Shown here in pieces: positions 14,815 through 17,460 of a stretch of 17,460 nt of DNA (position 1 is the stretch's first letter; each line of letters begins with the position of its first letter). Both the position numbers and the translations under genes were made by a program. Location of the stretch: positions 1 through 17,460 of the forward strand of contig URRJ01000026.1 of NCBI GenBank assembly GCA_900550205.1. The letters are read 5' to 3'. Under the pieces are notes generated by a model, which had not been told where the DNA came from, did not search any database, and saw only the letters and a program-made list of their open reading frames with translations. This stretch comes from an uncultured Collinsella sp. (GTDB taxonomy: Bacteria; Actinomycetota; Coriobacteriia; Coriobacteriales; Coriobacteriaceae).

Positions 14815-15711
14815 CTAGATATGCTGACGAATCGCGTCGATATAGGCCTGCCCATAGCGCGTGAGCGTCGTATTTTTGCGCGTGATAATGCCGATCTCCA
14901 TATATTCGTCCACATCGAGCGGAATCGAGATAATACCGGGGCCGTTAAGTTCATGACTGATCACGCCCGAACACACCGTGTAGCCGTTGAGGCCCATAGC
15001 CAAGTTGAACAACGTCGCACGGTCACGCACGCGGATATTCTTGCGGCGCTCAAAGGTCGAGGTCAGCTCCTCGGAATAGTAAAACGAGTTGTAGCTGCCC
15101 TGCTCGTAGGACAGGAACGGGTAGTCTTCCAAGTCCTCGAGCGTCACGCTGGCGCGGTCCGCCAGTGGATGCTCGGCGCACACGAAGACATGCGGCGCGG
15201 CGCAGAAGAGCCCCTCGAATACAAGCTCGTTGGCGGCAAGCATGCGCTCGATAACCTCGCGGTTATGCTCGGATAAGTACAGGATGCCCAGTTCGCTTTT
15301 CATATGCGCGACATCCTCGATAATCTCGTGGGTCTGCTCCTCGCGCAGGGTAAAGTCGTAACGCGCGGCATCGAACTCGCGGATCACATCAACAAACGCG
15401 TTGACGGCAAAGGAATAATGCTGGCAGCTCACACTAAAGTGCGGCACCTGCTCGGATGCGCCCTTGTACTTGCCCTCGAGCAGGTCGGCCTGGTCAAGTA
15501 CCTGACGCGCGTAGCCCAAGAAGGTCTCGCCTTCCTCAGACACAATGACGCCCTTGTTGGTGCGCTCAAAGATGTGCACGCCCATCTCGTTTTCGAGATC
15601 GCGGATCGACGCGGTAATCGAAGGCTGCGACACAAAGAGCCGGCGCGAGGCCTCGGTAATGCTGCCGCATTCGGCGACCTTGACAACATACCTGAGCTGC
15701 TGAAGCTTCAT
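14815..15711 (-). CDS. LysR-family regulator (CysB/MtaR-like)
   Basis: The 298-residue protein has an N-terminal LysR HTH (about 1-60; GSITEASRRLFVSQPSITASIRDLE is the recognition region, cut here to its motif sense) and an effector domain starting near residue 90. The effector part (for example SYEQGSYNSFYYSEE) recalls LysR proteins that control methionine and cysteine genes in Gram-positives, and its neighbour downstream is a metE-like gene; the sulfur role is inferred from both. The ATG at 15711 has AGGGAGA 7 bases upstream. Only 10 bases separate it from the stop codon of the HAD gene, so the two are very probably co-transcribed. Confidence 0.92.
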   Translation of the reverse strand: MKLQQLRYVVKVAECGSITEASRRLFVSQPSITASIRDLENEMGVHIFERTNKGVIVSEEGETFLGYARQVLDQADLLEGKYKGASEQVPHFSVSCQHYSFAVNAFVDVIREFDAARYDFTLREEQTHEIIEDVAHMKSELGILYLSEHNREVIERMLAANELVFEGLFCAAPHVFVCAEHPLADRASVTLEDLEDYPFLSYEQGSYNSFYYSEELTSTFERRKNIRVRDRATLFNLAMGLNGYTVCSGVISHELNGPGIISIPLDVDEYMEIGIITRKNTTLTRYGQAYIDAIRQHI

Positions 15712-15721
15712 GACTTTCTCC

Positions 15722-16630
15722 CTAGACGTTCGTGACGCCAAGACCCGCCGCGTCCATTTGGCGCATAAACGTCGGCATCTCCCCCGTCGCGGCGCAGGCG
15801 GCAATCTGATGCAGAGCCCCGGCGACCGCATCATCTGCCGCGGCGCCAATATGCCAGCGCGCGGCAGCCGTGACGGCCTCATTGGCATTGGCGACTGCAA
15901 CGGAGTTGGGAACGTCATCGATCATGGGCAAATCGTTATCGGAATCGCCAAATACGGCCACCTCGTCGGGCGTCAGGCCCAAAGCGCGCGCTAGCTCCAG
16001 CGCAGCGCAGCCCTTGTCCCAACCAGCCGGAAGGATGTCAAACAGGCGCACTCGGTTGTTGGGAAACACGAGCGAGAGTTCCGGCACCTCAGCGGCAACG
16101 CGCTCGCGTAGCTCCGCGAGCTCCTCACGCGAACAGGCACTCCAGATATTCGCCTTAAACACCGGCGCGTCATCGACGACGGGACGGCATGGGGCCTCTT
16201 CGCCTTTGAGCCACGCGTTGCCGCCCGACTCCATGGCGCGATGAACGCGCTCGGGGTCACTCGTCACGCAATAGGCATCGTTACCCCAAAAGTCATCACC
16301 CAGGCTGTAGACCTTCAGGTAGGTATCATCGGTCTCCTGCTCCAGATAGTCGGCCAAGCGCATCAGAGCATCGTTGTCGATCGCGCGCGAGGTGACTACT
16401 TTGCCGTCGACAAACATCACCTGGCCGTTACAGAACGCACCAGTCGAAAAACACTCGGAACGGTTTTTGAACATCCAGCCCATCGCGGACGGCTGACGAC
16501 CCGAAACCGGACCAAAGTGCAGACCCGCCGCCTGCATGGCATGAATACCCTCAATGGCGTAGTCGCTGACGCCGTCATGCCCGGCTGGAATCAGCGTATC
16601 GTCCATATCGGTCAGCACAAGTTTGATCAT
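15722..16630 (-). CDS. Cof-type HAD-IIB family phosphatase
   Basis: The 302-residue cytoplasmic hydrolase shows the HAD signature motifs: DMDDT (8-12, nucleophile Asp8 and acid Asp10), VSGR (motif II, about 42-45), Lys206 (motif III) and GDSDND (228-233, motif IV), with the large alpha/beta cap of the IIB class between motifs II and III. Such enzymes dephosphorylate sugar phosphates, flavin or thiamine precursors. E. coli Cof cleaves the thiamine precursor HMP-PP, which is of interest because thiM is divergent here, but specificity cannot be read from sequence. The ATG at 16630 follows GGGGGA by 5 bases. The upstream open frame runs through the riboswitch and is not coding. Confidence 0.9.
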   Translation of the reverse strand: MIKLVLTDMDDTLIPAGHDGVSDYAIEGIHAMQAAGLHFGPVSGRQPSAMGWMFKNRSECFSTGAFCNGQVMFVDGKVVTSRAIDNDALMRLADYLEQETDDTYLKVYSLGDDFWGNDAYCVTSDPERVHRAMESGGNAWLKGEEAPCRPVVDDAPVFKANIWSACSREELAELRERVAAEVPELSLVFPNNRVRLFDILPAGWDKGCAALELARALGLTPDEVAVFGDSDNDLPMIDDVPNSVAVANANEAVTAAARWHIGAAADDAVAGALHQIAACAATGEMPTFMRQMDAAGLGVTNV

Positions 16631-16658
16631 AGAGTCCCCCGTCATTTTCACCGTATCC

Positions 16659-16664
16659 ATTGTA
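16659..16664 (-). promoter_or_regulatory. -10 candidate of the HAD-lysR transcription unit
   Basis: The minus strand reads TACAAT about 28 bases before the HAD start codon. The -35 position falls inside the large inverted repeat (CTGTCC, 16-bp spacing), a poor match to the consensus. Confidence 0.4.
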
Positions 16665-16667
16665 ACG

Positions 16668-16769
16668 ACCTGCCAAAAAGGGACAGGTTTATTTTGGCAG
16701 GTTTTATCTGGGAAAACGCAACGCCCCAGTTGCCACCTACCAAAATAAACCTGTCCCTTATTGGCAGGT
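16668..16769. repeat. 35-bp inverted repeat element, REP/MITE-like
   Basis: The arms at 16668-16702 and 16735-16769 match as inverted copies at 33 of 35 positions and share the core GGGACAGGTTTATTTTGG. Each arm can also fold on itself: in the left arm ACCTGCCAAAA pairs perfectly with TTTTGGCAGGT. The 32-nt centre carries a small CTGGG/CCCAG stem. The whole could form a cloverleaf or long hairpin. It encodes nothing and fills the divergent promoter gap between HAD and thiM. The form is like REP or MITE elements; mobility is inferred only. Confidence 0.75.
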
Positions 16770-16795
16770 GCGCTAGTATAGGGGACAACAGATTC

Positions 16796-16889
16796 GATGC
16801 GGGAGTGCCAGCGGTGCAAACCACAAGGCTGAGAGGGCATGGGGCCCAATCCTTTGAACCTGTCAGTTAATGCTGGCGTAGGGAGCATG
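16796..16889 (+). promoter_or_regulatory. TPP riboswitch (THI element)
   Basis: Conserved thi-box elements are present in order: GGAGTGCC, GGCTGAGAGGGC (pyrimidine-sensing arm), GAACCTG and the terminal AATGCTGGCGTAGGGA (pyrophosphate arm), closed by a short ATGC/GCAT helix. A -10-like TAGTAT (16774-16779) lies just upstream. With the following terminator it should switch off thiM transcription when thiamine pyrophosphate is plentiful. Confidence 0.95.
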
Positions 16890-16899
16890 CCGCCTTTAC

Positions 16900-16930
16900 A
16901 GGGGCGCTGTCTATGCACAGCGCCCCTTTT
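16900..16930 (+). terminator. Expression-platform terminator of the TPP riboswitch
   Basis: AGGGGCGCTGT (16900-16910) pairs with ACAGCGCCCCT (16917-16927) over 11 bp, followed by a T-run. It lies between the aptamer and the thiM ribosome site, so control is by transcription termination. Confidence 0.92.
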
Positions 16931-16952
16931 CTATGCCAAGGAGGCATGTGCA

Positions 16953-17460
16953 GTGATTGATTCGGAACAGCTTAAGCAGCATATGGTCAAGACCGTGGAG
17001 GAGATTCGCGCCACCAATCCGATGGCAGGCTCCATCACCAACACGGTGACGATCGACTTTGTCGCCAACGCACAGCTCGCCGTGGGCGGATCGGCCGCCA
17101 TGGTCTATCTGCCCGACGAGGGCGAGGCACTCGTTGCCGGCGGCGGCGCCATCTATCTCAATATGGGCACGCTCTTCCCCATCTACGAGCAGACGATTCC
17201 CCGAGCGGCCAAGGCGGCACATGACGCCGGCAAGCCCTGGGTGCTCGATCCGGTGGGCCTGGGCATCGGTAGCCTGCGCACCCAGCTGGTAAACGAGCTC
17301 AAGCAGTACAAGCCCGCCATCGTGCGCGGCAATGCCTCCGAGATCATTGCACTCGCCGGCCTGTGGGGTCTTGAGGGCGAGGCGGCCGATCTGAGCCGCG
17401 TACGCGGCGTCGATACCACCGACACGGTCGACGCCGCCCGCGATGCCGCCGTGGCGCTCG
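16953..17460 (+). CDS. thiM: Hydroxyethylthiazole kinase, 5' part (runs off the window)
   Basis: The visible 169 codons encode the N-terminal part of ThiM, which phosphorylates 4-methyl-5-(2-hydroxyethyl)thiazole in thiamine salvage. Family motifs are clear: NPMAGSITNTV (22-32), LNMGT (69-73), VLDPVGLG (97-104) and RGNASEI (125-131). The usual family start of the first motif is NPLVHNITN; here Gly and Ser replace His and Asn. The start is GTG at 16953, 8 bases after AAGGAGG (16938-16944); the nearer ATG at 16946 and GTG at 16948 meet stop codons at once. The frame stays open to the window end, so it is cut by the edge, not broken. A thiE/thiD neighbour would be expected beyond it. Confidence 0.93.
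   Translation, partial: MIDSEQLKQHMVKTVEEIRATNPMAGSITNTVTIDFVANAQLAVGGSAAMVYLPDEGEALVAGGGAIYLNMGTLFPIYEQTIPRAAKAAHDAGKPWVLDPVGLGIGSLRTQLVNELKQYKPAIVRGNASEIIALAGLWGLEGEAADLSRVRGVDTTDTVDAARDAAVAL

Noticed and set aside
16631..16918. N-terminal extension of the HAD phosphatase
   Set aside because: The open frame continues upstream only through the inverted repeat and the riboswitch; the ATG at 16630 has a ribosome site and begins right before the HAD motif.
1..17460. CRISPR arrays, tRNA or rRNA genes, transposases, phage or plasmid genes
   Set aside because: I looked for regularly spaced repeats, tRNA-like folds and typical protein motifs and found none.

Overview
The window looks like chromosomal DNA of a gut-dwelling, high-GC actinobacterium of the class Coriobacteriia, most likely Collinsella or a close relative. 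This is inferred from three things: the GC-rich, codon-biased sequence; a bile salt hydrolase strikingly like the bifidobacterial enzyme; and a cell-wall sorting signal of the LAxTG type seen in high-GC Gram-positives. I see no rRNA, tRNA, CRISPR array, phage gene or transposase. Most of the window is ordinary metabolism and transport, in short single-gene or two-gene units that are mostly closed by clear intrinsic terminators.

Left part (1-3600). A minus-strand gene encodes an XRE-type DNA-binding domain fused to an AlaA-like aminotransferase. A strong internal ribosome binding site precedes an in-frame ATG, so the gene could also make a free 405-residue aminotransferase. Its promoter carries a cluster of AAATTGAAC words, probably the protein's own operator. 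Next to it, a LysR regulator is divergent from an EamA/DMT exporter, with a symmetric T-N11-A site between them.

Centre (3601-9231). A Kup potassium transporter is preceded by two different perfect palindromes. It converges on the bile salt hydrolase gene across a shared terminator. Upstream of that lies a small peptide-deformylase-like gene whose catalytic Glu is replaced by Met. Divergent from it is an NCS2/AzgA-type purine permease.

Right part (9232-17460). This begins with a secreted beta-helix repeat surface protein bearing an LAATG anchor and a small alpha/beta-hydrolase. These are followed by a minus-strand series: a Cof-type HAD phosphatase, a LysR regulator, a core MetE-like methyltransferase and a uracil permease. 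A perfect 14-bp dyad upstream of the metE-like gene is the likely LysR target. At the right edge a thiamine pyrophosphate riboswitch with its own terminator controls thiM (hydroxyethylthiazole kinase), which runs off the window. Between thiM and the divergent HAD gene lies a 35-bp inverted repeat element, REP/MITE-like in form, that abuts both candidate promoters.

The observations most worth a second look are the dual-start XRE-aminotransferase with its operator cluster, the deformylase homologue with an HMxxH instead of HExxH motif, the palindromes in front of kup and the metE-like gene, and the large inverted repeat in the thiM/HAD promoter region.
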